Positions 23,501 through 37,293 of a DNA stretch of 64,000 bases are shown in pieces (the first letter of the stretch is position 1; the number at the start of each line of letters is the position of its first letter). Below the pieces are notes generated by a model. The model saw only the letters and a list, made by a program, of their open reading frames with translations. It was not told where the DNA came from and ran no database searches. Source of the stretch: Chromera velia (Eukaryota > Sar > Chromeraceae). Location: NCBI GenBank assembly GCA_018398765.1, contig JAHBMJ010003590.1:1041-65040 (forward strand). The letters run 5' to 3'. A program made the translations under genes and the position numbers.

Positions 23501-26500
23501 ACGAAGGAGACGGGTCTGGCGAGGAAGAGGAGGAGGGAGACTCGGAGGAAGAAGAAGAAGAGTCAGGGAACGAAGAGATGATAGGAGTTGTAGGAGAAGG
23601 AGGGGGCTCATGGGAGGACGCGACCGACTCAGATGATGAAGAAGGGGAAGGATCTTCAGACAGCAGCAGCAGTGAGGAGGAGGTGGAGGAGTCTGATGAG
23701 ATGTCCTCAGATTCTTCTCCGTCTCCAGTTGGAGCTGTCCATCGTTTGAGGGTTGTCAGAAGAAGAGGAGGGGCGAGGGGTCTGAGGACTCGACTGGGCG
23801 CCAGGGGGCGGAGTCGGGGTCGAGGAGGAAGGGGGCCTCTGGGATCTCCTGCGTTGGTCGCCGCTGCCGAGGAAGTGGAAGAGGAGGAGGGAAAGTCAGA
23901 TGGGGGTGAGGAGAAGGAGGAGAGGCCATCCCGGGGAGGGTCCCGGAAAGCGTCTGTGAATAATTTGACGCAGGCAGAAGGGAGGAAAGGCTCTGCGTCT
24001 TCGACCCCCATATGTTCGCGTACAGCGTCAAGAGACGAAAGGGAGAAGGAGAAGGAAGGTCAAAAAGATGCAGAACAGTCTAGCTCACCGACAGATAGTA
24101 GGACGAGAGCCTTTGCGCAGACGTTCTGGCAAGAGGTCTACTCAGACACTTGTGCAAAGCTTGGCCTCACTCCCAGCAAGGCCCCGGAAAGATTGGTCCG
24201 GCGAAAGAGCAGCGGAGGGAAAGCGTCCCCAGCTTCTTCATCCCCCACACCAACAGGAATTCCTCCTGGATCATTCCCCCAAGCAGTCGCTTCTTCTTGT
24301 GGGGTGTGTGGGCCCGCGCTTGCGTCGCTTGTCTTCAGCGAAGGGGAACTGGGGGCTGCTCCCGGGAGGCGGGTCCTGTGTCCCAAGGGCCATAACCTGA
24401 GGTTTGAGCCTGCAGGGAGGGGCGGGTGGAGTTGTGACATGAGTGCGGAACATGGAGGATGCTCTCGCGCTGGCATGGGTCAGTTGATTTTTGGTTGGTG
24501 TCTTTGCAATTGACTATCAATATATGCGCCCAGTTTCATTTCGTCCTTTCAGTCTGTTCACGTCATTTCGATGGAAATTTCCGGTCCTGCGGCACACTCC
24601 CGAGAAACATTTTTCCGACAAACGGTAGCAATAGGAAAGTTTTGATCGTGCCCGCTGGCTTTCGTTTTTTGGCACCCGATGTGCGCATGGCCAGAGGCCT
24701 ATCCTTGTCTATCCAGTAGGCTGGAGGAAGGCTCCACTGTGTTTTCTTTCTCGGGATGCCTCCTTGCAAAAGATCTCTGGCGTCCAACATATGTCTTTCG
24801 ACTCCTGCATGTGTGGTCTTCTTTCTGCAGGATACTTTGAGGCCCGGTCTGTTGCCAGGTGGCGTTGCCGGAGGGACGATTTCGACCTTTGTGAGGACTG
24901 CTACAAGAAGATGCAAGGCATCGTTGACGAGAAGAGAAAGGAAGTCAGTGAGAGAAGTGCAGGGGTCATCTGTATGCGTGGGATGCTTGGTCTTTGCTTG
25001 GTTTTGGCACGGGTGCGTGTCTTTCTTTCTGTTTCTGTTGCTGTAGGCAGTAATAAAATGATGCAAGAGAAGACCGTGAGCGAAAAACGGTTGATGGCCG
25101 AACTCACAAGTTGATGGCAGAAATGGACAGACAAAATTACATCTTCAAATTTGTCTGCTTCCCCTTGTCGATTGGCAGGCCGACAAACCACTCGACGAAC
25201 TTATGAGTCTTTCCATCTGGTGTCTGTCTGCCCGTCTGCTTGTGTGTGTGTGTGTGTGTGTGTGTTTGCAGCACCAAAACAAGAAGCGCGAGAGGGCGGA
25301 GCGCTTAGCAGAGAAGGACAAAGAGGGGGATGATGCTTCTTCAACAAAAGCCGTCCACCTTCGAAGAGTAGGCAGTCTCTTCCTCGCACCTCGAGAGGTG
25401 TCATCTCCCTCCTCCAACAGAAAAGGGACAGGGGGCGAAGGGGACAAGGCCGCTCCTCCACTCCTGTACCTGGAGAGGCGACAGCGGCCCCTTTTGTCGG
25501 AACTCTCCGATTTGGCGGCAGTAGGGACTGCCCTGACTGCACACACGCTTCTGCTTCAAGAAGCAGCTGCTGACCTGGAGGGTGTGCTGTCGGGATCGAC
25601 CTGGGCGGGGGGTCCGGTATCGTTCCTCGACTTCGTCCGTGCCCTCGTGCGCATGCGTCCTTCCATGCAGCAGGTCGCTGCGGAAGTGACAATCCGTCTT
25701 TTGATGAAAGAATCAGCTCTGAGGGGGGAACCGGGTGGTGCATGGAGTTCCCGTTCTTCTGAATTTTCCTTTCTGCTGGCGGAGGAATTGGGGGCCCGCG
25801 TCCTTCTTGAATGTGCCAAACTGAGCCTTGGTGGTCTGCACATGGAGAGATACTGGAGGACGTGTCTTGATGAAAATCTACAGGAAAACGAATCAGGGCA
25901 GTCCAGTGAAACCTTGAAGGGGGGTGCCTTGTTTCACGCCAAGACAAGCCACTTCAAGAAGATTGAGTTCAAAGAGACGTGCTCACAAAGACGGGCAAAT
26001 GTGTGGGCTTTTTACCCCCCTGAGGCAGAAGCGAAATCCGGGACGGAAAAGCAGGAGGAGGTAGATCTTCTGTCTCGTGCCCGTTGTGAGTTCTCCCCCT
26101 TGTCGTGTTCCCTCACCGCGAATGGGGACTTGACCTCCTCGAAGAGGACAGAGAGGTCGTACGATTTTCACCGTTGGGGCTGGTGTACCGGGCTTCTCTT
26201 GAAGGAGTTTGAGTGGCCTCCGTCTGAAGTGGACAAGAGAGAAGGGAAGAAGAAAGAGGGGGAGGGGGACTCAGGATCGGGATCAGGGACAACAGACAGT
26301 CGGACCTTGGAACTTCGATTGTTTCGGGACTTCCAACAAGCCATCTGCCTCGATTGTGCAACGTGCGTGCGTATGTCTTTGCTTTGTTCACTTCTGTCGT
26401 CACATTTTTTTATCTAGACATTTTTGCCGTGCCGGCTGTCGGTGGTTTCATGCTTTCGACCTCTGTCTCTGTCTCTCTCTCCAGCCGTTTCCCTTCACTC

Positions 26501-26887
26501 GCTTTTCACTCGATTTCACGTCTCCTTTTCGCTCTCTTCACAATTGTGTTTGGACTTCCTGACTGGTGCAACCTTTGCGTGTGTCGACTGCGCTAGATTG
26601 TCTGTCGAAAAAAAAAAAAGACACGATGGATGACACGAGGAGAGACATGAAGAGCAGGCAGGGTAGAGTTGACTGGGACGGTTCATGCAGGAAAGACGGG
26701 GCCGTCGGTTTTGTTCTTCCCTGCGTATGTGCGTGTGTATGTCCATCCAGGACTCCCCTCAGGGTTCAGACCTTTTAATGCGCGGATGGATGGATGCAGG
26801 CCAGCGGATGAGGGGAGCGTGATGATGAGCGGGTCCTCTCTGTCGGCGTCCATCGGTATGCTTGCGTGTGTGCGTGTGTGTGTGTGT

Positions 26888-26926
<39 letters not shown>

Positions 26927-29900
26927 TGTATGTGTGCGTGTTTTGTGCTTGTTCAAATTGTGTTCTTCCCTTGCTTTCTCCTTCTTTGTCGCCTTTCGAA
27001 CGGTGGGATGGACAGAGAGCGGAAGAGGAAAACTCCCACATTTTTCACGGCATGCCAAGAACAATTCACTCTTCTCTTTGGGTGGACTTTTCTTTTTTCT
27101 CTGTCTTTTCGCCCTTCACCACATTTTCTGGGGTCCTGTCACTTGTTTGCCAAAGATTTATATCAGCTCTTCCATTTGCTTTCCGTCTCGGGCGCATGCT
27201 TGCAGGACGAGCCGGACGTCCGCTGACTGAATTGGAGAAGTCCAAGGAGAGGCAGAGAGAGGTCGAGAAAGAAAAGGCAATCACGGACAAAGAAGAAGGG
27301 AACGCTGCCGGTGCCTCCCCAGGTTCGCTCAAGGGTGCCGCGACCTTCTTGTGCAAGGTCACGCGGGTGGCACCCCCCATGCTCTGCACCTTCTTTTCCA
27401 TCGTGAACGTGGACACGCTGCTGAGAGCAGACCTTCCAGATGACCCTTACGAGGACATTTGGACGACAAGGGTGACCACAGGGGGAGAACCTGGGAGACG
27501 GGAACCAGCCTCTGCACTGCCGGCAGAGGACCCTCCAGAGACAGAGCTGGTGTTTCTCCGTTGGGTGTTCATGGGGCTTTTGGAAGACGCGCGTCTCCCT
27601 CTGGAGGCACGCCGTCTCCTGATTTCTCCTCTCGTCCTCTCTGCCCTTGCGGCCGTGCTTGGCTCTCCTTTTGTCCAAGGGGGGGTCGTTCGAGCGTGTC
27701 AGTTGCTGGACATGCTGGGAGCGGTAATGAGAGAGCGGGTGAGGGCATCTGAAAGGAGAGACGCGAAACCGGCAGTGGAAGACGTGAAGGCATCTGACTT
27801 TGCTCGACTCGGGGAGGGGTCGGACAGCGATGGGAACCTGACGGAGACAAAGACAGCAACCGGATTGATCTTGCGCGCTTTTCTGAACGTCAGTCAGTAC
27901 TTTAAGTCCTTCTGTGTGTAGGTTCACTTCATTAAGGGAGCGCATGCTGCCCCCTCAGTGCATTTACTTGCCCCGCTGTTCGATGTCTTTTCTTCTGGCT
28001 AATCTTTTCTTCCATTTTTTTATGTGTCTTCTTCCCTTCTCGGGTCTCTTTCTCATCCTCTTAAGAGAGAGACTCATGCAGTCGCCGTGCAGTTCTGCTT
28101 CTTTCAGTAGTTCGTTCTTCGATGGCCGCTTGCTGCAGGTCTCCGTATTCGCAGCGCTTGCCCGCCTCCCGCAAACCCCTGCCGACACAGGACCTCCCCC
28201 CGATGCCTCTGGAACATCTGCCTCCTCCTCCTCAGCCCTCCACGTCTTCACTGGAATTCCACCGCAGCTACAGGTAGGGCAGGCAGGCCAATGAATATAT
28301 GCACGCCCTGAGATTCACTCAAGGAGAGGAGCAAAAGGAGATAAGCCGAGGAGAGGTGCTTTGATCCTCCGGGTCCTTCTTTCCTTCTGTCCTTCTTTGG
28401 AAGACGACTTGGTGCGAGGCATGAGGCATGGTCGCTAGTTTTTTTCTTTCTCCGGAATACGTGAAAATTGGTCTGCTTGACTTAATTCGTTGCTGTGTGT
28501 TTGTTTTGCTTGCAGCTGTTGGCGAACACCCTCGCGTTCTTCCTTCTGCCGTCCGGGTTGGACATGGGGACTGCCTGCCGTGTGCGTGACCTCGCGGAAG
28601 GGTGGCAGGTCGCCTGTCGTGTTGCGAACGTCGAACGCGTAAAGCGGCAAGGTCTGAGCTGTCCCATCAGGGAGAGGACGAGTGTCTGCTTCCTTGATTG
28701 GGTCCTTCGCCAGTTGAAGACTGTCTTGGCGGTCCGTTAATTGCATGGTGCATTCCCTCTCTGCAATCCTTCTCTCTGGCTCATTTACATCTACTTTCCT
28801 TGCTCAGTGTTGATCCCTCGTGGAGTTTCTCAGGCTTTGCGAGGAACGCAAAGTGAGAGTGCCAGAAGTGAGTTCGTTTGTATAGGGGAGACATTGACGT
28901 TCTTTCAGAAAAACCTTCTGGCAGACGCTGCTCAACCTCCTTCCTATCCACTCACACCTGCACGTATGTATCTGTTGTGTGTTTGCGTGAGTGAGTGAGG
29001 CTGCATGCAGATTCAGGTCCAACGATTTCCCCCAGCTGCACCTGCAGCGACTCCAGTGCTGGCTACCACGACGTACGCAGCGCTGATGGGAGGTGTGCAG
29101 GGTGGGCGGTCAGCCTGGAGAGTTTCTTTGTCGTCTCTGTTGGATGTTCCCACTGGAGGAAAGGGAGAGTCAACAGAGGGATCGAGGGCCCGACGGATGC
29201 TCTCCGAGATCCAGTGCAGAGAATTTCGAAAGAGACAGGAGGAAAGAGACAACGCAAGACACGAAGACGATGAAGAGGCGGATCTATTTGATGCAGGAGC
29301 GGTCGACGCTTTGAGTGACTCTGAGGCTGAGGACTTTGAGGGTGCCCCCTCGGTCTCTGCGTCTCCCGGTAATTCCCCGACCTCTCGGATGGCAGCACGG
29401 CAACGACCTCTCGTGACACGCCTTGCAACGACGGAGATGAGGTCTCCTTCGCCTGCGCGTCCCACAAAAAAATGGACAGAAATCCTCTTCCCGTGGTTTG
29501 GGGGAAAGTCTAAACCCCCCACACTCCCAGCGCCTGCAGTCGGAGCCTTTGCGTCCATCGCCACCCCTCCCCTTCCTCGCTCCCCTGTCCCCCAAGCGGG
29601 GCCTCTGGGAGAGGACCCATCGTTGTCTCTCCCCCCGCCCACATCGGTCTCGGTTCCAGTCATGGAGACCCGAGTTTTTCCAATTCAGACTCAGGAAGAA
29701 AAGGATGCGGCAGAGAAGAGGAAAGCCGTCATAGCTGAGACGAAAGCGCAGCTGAGAGACATGTTGAAAGGCTCCACAATGAAGCGGGAGCGTACTGCTC
29801 CCTCTGTGCATGCCTCATTTGAGACCAAGGGCGTTGACAAATCAATATTCGCTGAGGACTTCTACGAGACGCATGCGAAGGCTGCGTTTTCTTTCAAAGG

Positions 29901-30595
29901 AGAGCCGTACTTTTCTCGTTCCCTCCGTGAAGCAGGGCCGCCGTCGGATGAACTCATCAACGCCATGCGACGGAGGGTGCCGATGTGCTTCCCTGCACAT
30001 GCAGTGCACATCTCGGTCAATTTGAAACCCTCTGCCGCACAGGGGGCACAAGGAAATACTAGTCTGCTCTTCGGGGCTCCCGCACCTCCAATTCCTCTCC
30101 CCGACGCTTCTGCTTCCCCCGACACAGAAAGAGAAAGCCCTCTTTCCTTTCGTCTGGGGGACTCGGAGCCTGCCAACCGGCCCGCCTCCTCCTCCTCGGA
30201 CCCTTGGGGAGATCTGATAGTACGGGGCCCAGAAGAAGTACACAGTGGGCCCGTGGTCGTGGTCAAAGATGGAAAGATAGACGAAACAAACCAAGCAGAA
30301 AAGCAGACCCCATCTGATTCACGCCGCCTCCTCTCGGTGACCGCCGAGGCCTTTCTGAAGAGGGCACGGGAAGTGGCAGCGTCTGAGGGGAACGCGGCTG
30401 TGAGGGCACGAGCAAAGACTGCCGTTCTTGAGTGGCGTCTCTCTGCAAGGGAATGCAGGTGGGTGGGTGGGTGGGTAGGTGGGTGAGTCGGTCAGAATAG
30501 GGACTAGTGGGGAGAAGAAAGAGGTGGTGGGGGGCTGACTGCGTTGTGTCCTCTCCTCTCCCTTTATTAATCTCTGTGAGCGGTTCTCGGTACAA

Positions 30596-30633
<38 letters not shown>

Positions 30634-33600
30634 GTCGGTCTACGTGCATGCGTGCGTTCAAAAGTCGGTGATCCTGTGTTGGTTCTCATGATTACGCGCT
30701 TTCTAAGTGCGGTTTCCCGTTTTTCTCTCTTGTCATCGTTGCGCGGTGCTTCCTTGAGTGTCTTTTTGATTCCTGGGTTTTCCCCCCCTTCTTCTGACCA
30801 CCGCTTGTAATGCATTGTCTGACTGACTGATGGATGCATCGACACATGCAGAGCCTTTCGGGACCTCTCTTGCACTGACGGGCCCTTCATGGATCCTCCT
30901 GTGGCAGGGATGCGGCCGGGTAGGTTGGGTTGGGTTCGGTTGGGCTTTTCTTTCCTATGGTTTGCCGAGTTTGTAGTTTTGCTGAGGCGCTGCGTTGCTG
31001 GTTTTCAACTGGCAAAATGGAGGTAGTGATACATGGATAGACAGGGGATGGGTGGGCGAATGCGATAAGATGGATAGTCCGGTAGCGAATAATCTGATCT
31101 GACAATGGATCGGTGAAGAGGCACTGGAAACGCCCTGCATGTCGGTCGGTGTGCCGGCAGTGTTTCAGGCAGAATGAATGGCCTCTTTTTCGAACTGCCA
31201 GAATGAGTTTTGTGCATCCAGTGTTGCAGATAAGTGAAGACAGATCGAGGATCTCTTTTTCAACGTTTCTCTTTTTGTGCTTGTGTTTGTGTGTGCCCTT
31301 GTCGTCTCTTTTCTTCTCTGCTTTTCCCTTCTGTGCAGTGTGGCAGAGAAAGGAGAAGTTCATTTTCCCTGTACAGACCTGCCTTCGTGTCCGGAATCTG
31401 GAGCAGTCTGTGGCTCCTGGAGACTGTCTGTCTGTGTTTGTGGTAAATCCGGAGAATGGAAAGGGGGAGGTGGGAGGACAAGAGACGGCGCTGGAAGGGC
31501 ATCCCGTTCTTCTGTTCAGACTGTGGAGGGAATCAGAGAGATTCGCCTTCGGAGAGGCCAAAGCGTACAGACCGGGGGGGGGCCTTTGGGCTGAGGGCTT
31601 TCGTCAGCGTCGTGTGCTGCCCTGTAAGGAGACCGTGGAGGCGGTAGAGGAAGTGGCTGGAGGTGGGGGCAGTAAGTCGAAAGACTTGAGGGACGCCTGG
31701 CTCCTCGATTCAGAGAGGAATGTGCTCTTCAGACAGGAGAAGGGGATGGACACAGACAGTAAGAGATATGCCTTCGGACGTGACGTCAACCCATCCACCC
31801 TCCCTCTGCACAGGCTGACAAGCAAAAGGCTTCGAGGGGGCCCATTGAAGTCGAATGTAAAACCGCACGCTACGCATTGTTCCTTTTCATCTCGGTTTGC
31901 AGTTTGGGCATATCAAGATGCTCCGAAAGAAGGACCAAAAGAAGGTAAGGAAGGAGGAGGTGGAAAGAACGAAAACCAGGTCGATGGAGGAGAAGTGTAC
32001 ACTGAAGAGATTGCACGGGCCCTTTTGGTCTCTTCAGACAAAGAGCATGCGCCCGACATCCAGTCCGTAGGTCACTGCGTCCCTCCGAAGTTCCTCATTC
32101 CAAAAGTACAGGATCCGGCCAGTTCCCTTCTCCGAATGCCTCCCAGAGCTGCGCGCATCAAGGCAAAGGAAGACAGACGAAAAGAGCTGGAAGAAGCGTT
32201 CGGTTTGAACCTCAAAGACATGGGCGCGTTCCTTGAAGTAGGGGTAGCGGCCGAGGGTCAGGGGGACAAAGAGAGAGCGCAGGGAGAATCGGAAGGCATG
32301 ATTTTGTCTTTTCCGATCTTGCATGAGTACGCAGAGAGCCAAGGAGACAAAGAGGTGGATGACAAACCGAACACAGAGGCAGAGGGGGAACATAAAGAAG
32401 CAGCAGAGAAGAACGAGGTCGCAGCGAAGAAGGAAAAGAGGGAAGGACGAGGACACTGTCCGGGGGCTCCTGTCATACTCCTCCTCCAGATGCACGCAGA
32501 CCTGGGCTCTGGAGTTCTCAGTGTCGAAATGCTGGATCCGGAGCGTAAAGCCTGGCACTTGATGTCCTCTGCAGCGCTGCCACCAGAGGTTCTCCGCAAT
32601 TGGGGAGACGGCAAAACTCGGGTCGGTCGGTGAGTGAGTGGGTGATAGAGGTCGCTCGATTGTTGGTGTTCCTGTCGGCCTCCTCATATATGCCTCTCAT
32701 GTGTTTTTCTGCATCTTTGGGACGTTGCTGGTCAAGCGTGTGCCTTTTTGTGTTCCATCCGGCTGCTTCTGCTTGAGGCTTGTCAGGTACTTCCCTTCCC
32801 CTTTCCCAGAATGACTGCATGAGCATTTGCGGATGTCTCTGTGTTCCAACAATCCCGAAAGTGGACCTTTATTTATGTGTGTGAAAATCCTCAAATGACA
32901 ATGTGAACGTGTGCAGGGGACTCTTGAGGTTCCTTCTCTCGTCTTCAGCTGTAGATTTGGTCAGTGATGTGATGAGAGGGATTGAGGGAGCGGGGTAGGG
33001 AGGGTGGCTGGGAGGCAGAGGAACAAAAAGGGGGGAACCATGCGTCTTGCTCTCACTCGTTTCCCCCCTGCCGTCGTTGCATGTACCGTCCTTCCACCGC
33101 TTTAATTGTGTAGCGCATTAGGAAGGAAGCTCGGATGGCTGCCTTCCTGTAGATTGTGTGCGTGTGATGGCAATTTTTTCCTTTTCTGTGCATTTGCCGT
33201 CTTTTTTTCTTTCATTCGTGTTCTATTTATCTGATGGTTCCCTTTCTGGAGCAGGTGGGTGCATCGCGGCCGTCTGTCCTCTGTCGTCTCCGGTGAAATC
33301 CCATCTGGATTCCGACAAGACTGTAGAGATAGAAACTCCAGGGAGGGTGGGGGGTGTGGTCTTCTCGGTCCACTCAGGGCTGAGGGGAAGCATCGGGCCC
33401 CGGAGGGCACAGACGAGCAAGGCCATCGCCTGGCCGTCCCAGGTGGCGATCCCGGAAGGGGACGACGGGCAGGTGGAGGAGCCGCGAGGTAACTCGTTGG
33501 AAGACAAGGAAGAGGAGAGTGAAGGAGAAGAAAAGGTGAAGGGTAAAGAGGAAATGAATGACGCGGTTGTGAGAGACTCCAGTGACACCCTGCCAAATCT

Positions 33601-36600
33601 CCACTCGAGTTTCAACAGCAGCGACAAAATGAAAGACATTGGCGGTCAGGGAGACGGCGAAAACAGTGGATCGACTTTGGGGAAAGAAGATCGACCCTCA
33701 TCCTCCTCAACAGTCGCTGAAGGGGGAATGGGACTAACAGTGGGGCTCCCGCTGCCCGAAGCTGCACAGTGTTTTTTCGGTCATATGCGGGTCGGTCTCG
33801 AGCCTTCTCGAGTCGTATGGGAGCGGGTGTTGACTGTCTGCTGGGTCTTGCGTTTTGTTCTCTTTCCCCCAGTATCGCTTGCTCCCCTAGCTTCCAAAGA
33901 AAGCAGAAAATAAATTCGAGACATATCATCCTGCAATCTTCTCGAATGCGGTCACACTTTTGCTCCATCTCTCTTTCTTTCGGTTGCTCTCCTCTATGCG
34001 CGCTCGTGTGTGTGTGTGTGTGTGCCTGTGTGTGCGTGTAATGCTCTCGTGGTCACTGTCGACTGCTTCTTGTGCAGTTGGTTGTGCGGACCCTCTGGGA
34101 TACAGATGACGAACTCCGGGCGTCAACTCTTTGGAGTGGTCCTCTGCTGAAATTGTTCGAGGAAGGGGGGAAGGACGAGAAGACGAAGGCGTTGGTGGAG
34201 GCCGAGAGGAAGCAGACCGTCTGCCGTCTCCTGAGGTGGTCCTGTCTGGACCAGCCCTGGCCGGACAGGCGCCTAGCCTCCGCCGTTGACTGGCTGACCG
34301 CTCAGTCAGGAAAGCAGTTGAAGGGTCTGTTCGAGAAGAAGGGGGAAGGAAAAGAGAAAGAGAAAGACCTTCCTGAGGGCATGACAAGACCGGCGCTACA
34401 CACCGTCGTTGGATCCTGTATCCCAAAGCATTCAATGCGAAGGACTTCAGCTCCCGCCCCAGCATGTGACGGTGGGGCTGAGAAAGAGAAGGGAAATGAG
34501 GAGAATGTAACGGCAGAGAATGGAGAGAAGGGAAGCCCGGAGGCGGCTCAACCATCTGGGGGTGAAGGAGAGACTGCCGTTGTTGCAGAAAAGGCGAGCG
34601 GGGAGGAGGGAGAAGAAGCAATTGGCAGTACTGGGGGGAAAGGCGAGGAAGAAGAAGAGGGAGAGAAAGTCGAAGGGGAAGGGGAAAAGTTGGCAGAAGA
34701 AGAGAATGAAAATGGGAAGAGGAAAGAAAAGGAAAAGGAGAAAGAAGGGCACAGTGGAGGTTCTCGGCGTGCGTCAATGGCAACATCGGGAGGTGGAGGG
34801 GAGGGCGGAAGGGGTTCTGGGAAGAGGCGAGGAAGTGATCAAGGACGATCTGAGTACTTTGCAGGGGCCCTTGAGGTGCCTCTCGCTCTGCGTCAGCGCA
34901 TTGCAGTGAATCTTCAGGCAGTTGGGGTGTCGACAGAGCTTGACCCTTCTTTGTCTCTTTGGCCGTCTGAGGGTCTCTCCTCACCCTCCTGTGGTCTTCC
35001 TGTGCGGACGTTGAGACACAGAAGGTCTTCAGATGTTTTGGGTGTTGGGGACAGTGGAGTGATGCTGGGGTTGTCCGGTTTAACTTCCACCCGGAGACTG
35101 AGCAAGAAGTCGAGTGTGGATGAGGTGGGAGAGGAAGAGGAGGATGAGGATGAAGATGAGGACGAAGAAGACGAAGATGAGGAGGACGAGGAAGAGGACG
35201 GGTCCGAAGATTTGGGGAGTGTCGAGTGGTTGGGGTCATCTTCTGGGGACGAGGAGGGGAGCAATTCGAATGAATCGTTCAGGATTGTGTGGGGTGACGA
35301 GTCTGAGAATGAAGACACAGACGAGGAAGATGGGGGGGATTCGGAGGACGATGATGACGAAGATTCGTCAGAATGGTCAGCATTGTTTTTTCTTTTTGGG
35401 GAAAGGGGAAGCTGTAGAAGATGAGCGGGTGGTTCTCCTTTTTTGAAGTCGCAACTCAACATCCAGGAGGGATCTGATCTTCCTGTGGGGGGGGGAGATC
35501 TGGCAGCCTTTTGTTTGTGTGGACTGTGATTGAAGCCTTGGTTGCTCCTCACACTATTTCTTTTCTCTACGTCCTTATTGTCGTGAAACTTGAAGAGAGC
35601 ATGATCAGGCTCTCATTTGATGTGCTTGGTGAATGAATTTGCTTTTGTTTATTGACTTTTGCTCCTCAGAGGCTTTGCGGTGTTTTTTCCCCTCCTTCAC
35701 AATTATTGAAGTGATTGAGTGAATAAACCATGCACCTTTGGATGATGCAGGGACGATACGGACAGCTCGGCTTCTTCTGCAAGCGAACGTCTGCCTTTCT
35801 TGACTCTCCATCATCCTTTCGGTTCGCCTGCATTTGGGAAGGCGGGCGCGGATCCGTCCGGCCTCTCGAGTTCAGAGAAAAGAGTGCAGGCGTTCGCCAA
35901 GAGACTCGCCAGGCAGACGCACTCGCAGGCAATGCATCTGGCGGCATCTCTAGGCAGATCCGATGCCGCCACAGCACGAGAGACTCTGGATGCGAAGATG
36001 GCAGAGCCGGCAGGAGGATCAGGCCGAGAGAAGGAGAAGGAGAAGGAGAGGAAGGACGAGGGTAATGCTGCCACGAAGAATGTCCCTGGATGGAGGGACC
36101 AGGTGGATTCTCTAGCAGTCGTGCTGGCCCCCCTATTTATCCTCCAAGACCCAGGAGGTAGCGGCGGGAAGTTCTCTTGCATCGTTCCTGCCCCTGATGA
36201 AATTCTTCGAACCCTCGTCATACGTCTATGTCTCCTTCATGCTGTCAATAAAGCACATGCACAGCTGCTGCCCTTCGTAACGAGGGGGGATGCACGTCAC
36301 CCCCTTCCCCTTCTTGACAAAGACCGTCTCCGTGCTCTCGTCGTCTCACCGTCTCCTGTGCCTGCAAGTGACGCCAACCTCTCTTCAGCCGCAGCAAAGC
36401 GGGAGGTGTTTTGTCCTCTTCACAGCCTCTCCGCAGCACTCCCTTTGAACACATTACGAAAGTCCCAACAGCCAAGAGACGGCCAAAGCGATCCTTATGC
36501 AGTCAGCGGTCGTCTCTTCAGAGGCGCTTTGACATCTTCGGGGTCTCTGGTTGCTTCTGCAGTCGTCAGAGGTTCCCCTGGACCTGTCGCTTTGTATCTG

Positions 36601-37223
36601 CTCCTCCACTCCGAACATCCTTCTCCTCTCTCCCCCTGCAGACCTCCGCTGCATGCTCTTCCTCTTTCTCTTTGCCTCTCTTCTTCTTCTTCCGTCCTTC
36701 AAGAAAGCTTGATAGAGAGAAAAGGGCTGCTGCCTTGGAAGATCAAAGCCCAACTTTTTGCTTCACACTTTTTGTTTGGGGTCCTCAAGGGCGACGGGGG
36801 GGGGGAGCTGCAATCGACTCAAAGGCCGTCGGGGGAGACGGCGGTGCGACTTCTGCAGGCGGCTGTCAGAGCGCCCCTGACTCGGGTGATCGCACAGTCA
36901 CTGGAGACCCCGGGGGCCCAGGCAAGAATCCCCGGGGCTGCCGGTGGGGTCCCCGCTGGGTCCGTGGGCCTTGCTGTCCTTCGTCAGGCCTTCCATGAAC
37001 TGCACGGAAGTGGAGGGAGACGGCGAAAGCATTTCGACACCCGGCGGTCCTGTCCCGGCACAGGGCCTGCGGAGTTCTTCGTTAATCGGTTTGTCTGTTT
37101 GTTCGGGAGGGTGTGTGCCAGAAGAGAGAACAAGTGAGAGATGAATGAGGATTGGCGGACAGAGACACGGAAGACACTCTTTTAGTTCTCTTTGCTTTGA
37201 CTTCGCAGTGTGCTGTGATCTGC

Positions 37224-37293
<70 letters not shown>

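Noticed and set aside
23382-24011. Long minus-strand Ser/Pro-rich ORF
   Set aside because: It is the complement of the acidic GAG/GAA/TCG tract in exon 12 of the ligase, so it is a composition shadow.
30440-30486. Gly-Trp-Val repeat at the end of exon 20 as coding
   Set aside because: GTGG repeats follow a valid donor (GTGGGT at 30459) and are intronic.
32630-32640. GTGAGT donor after exon 22
   Set aside because: It is the strongest-looking word, but its phase cannot be joined to either downstream exon. The GTCGGT eight bases upstream keeps frame.
34914-35552. Minus-strand Ser-rich ORF
   Set aside because: Shadow of the Asp/Glu-rich end of exon 25.
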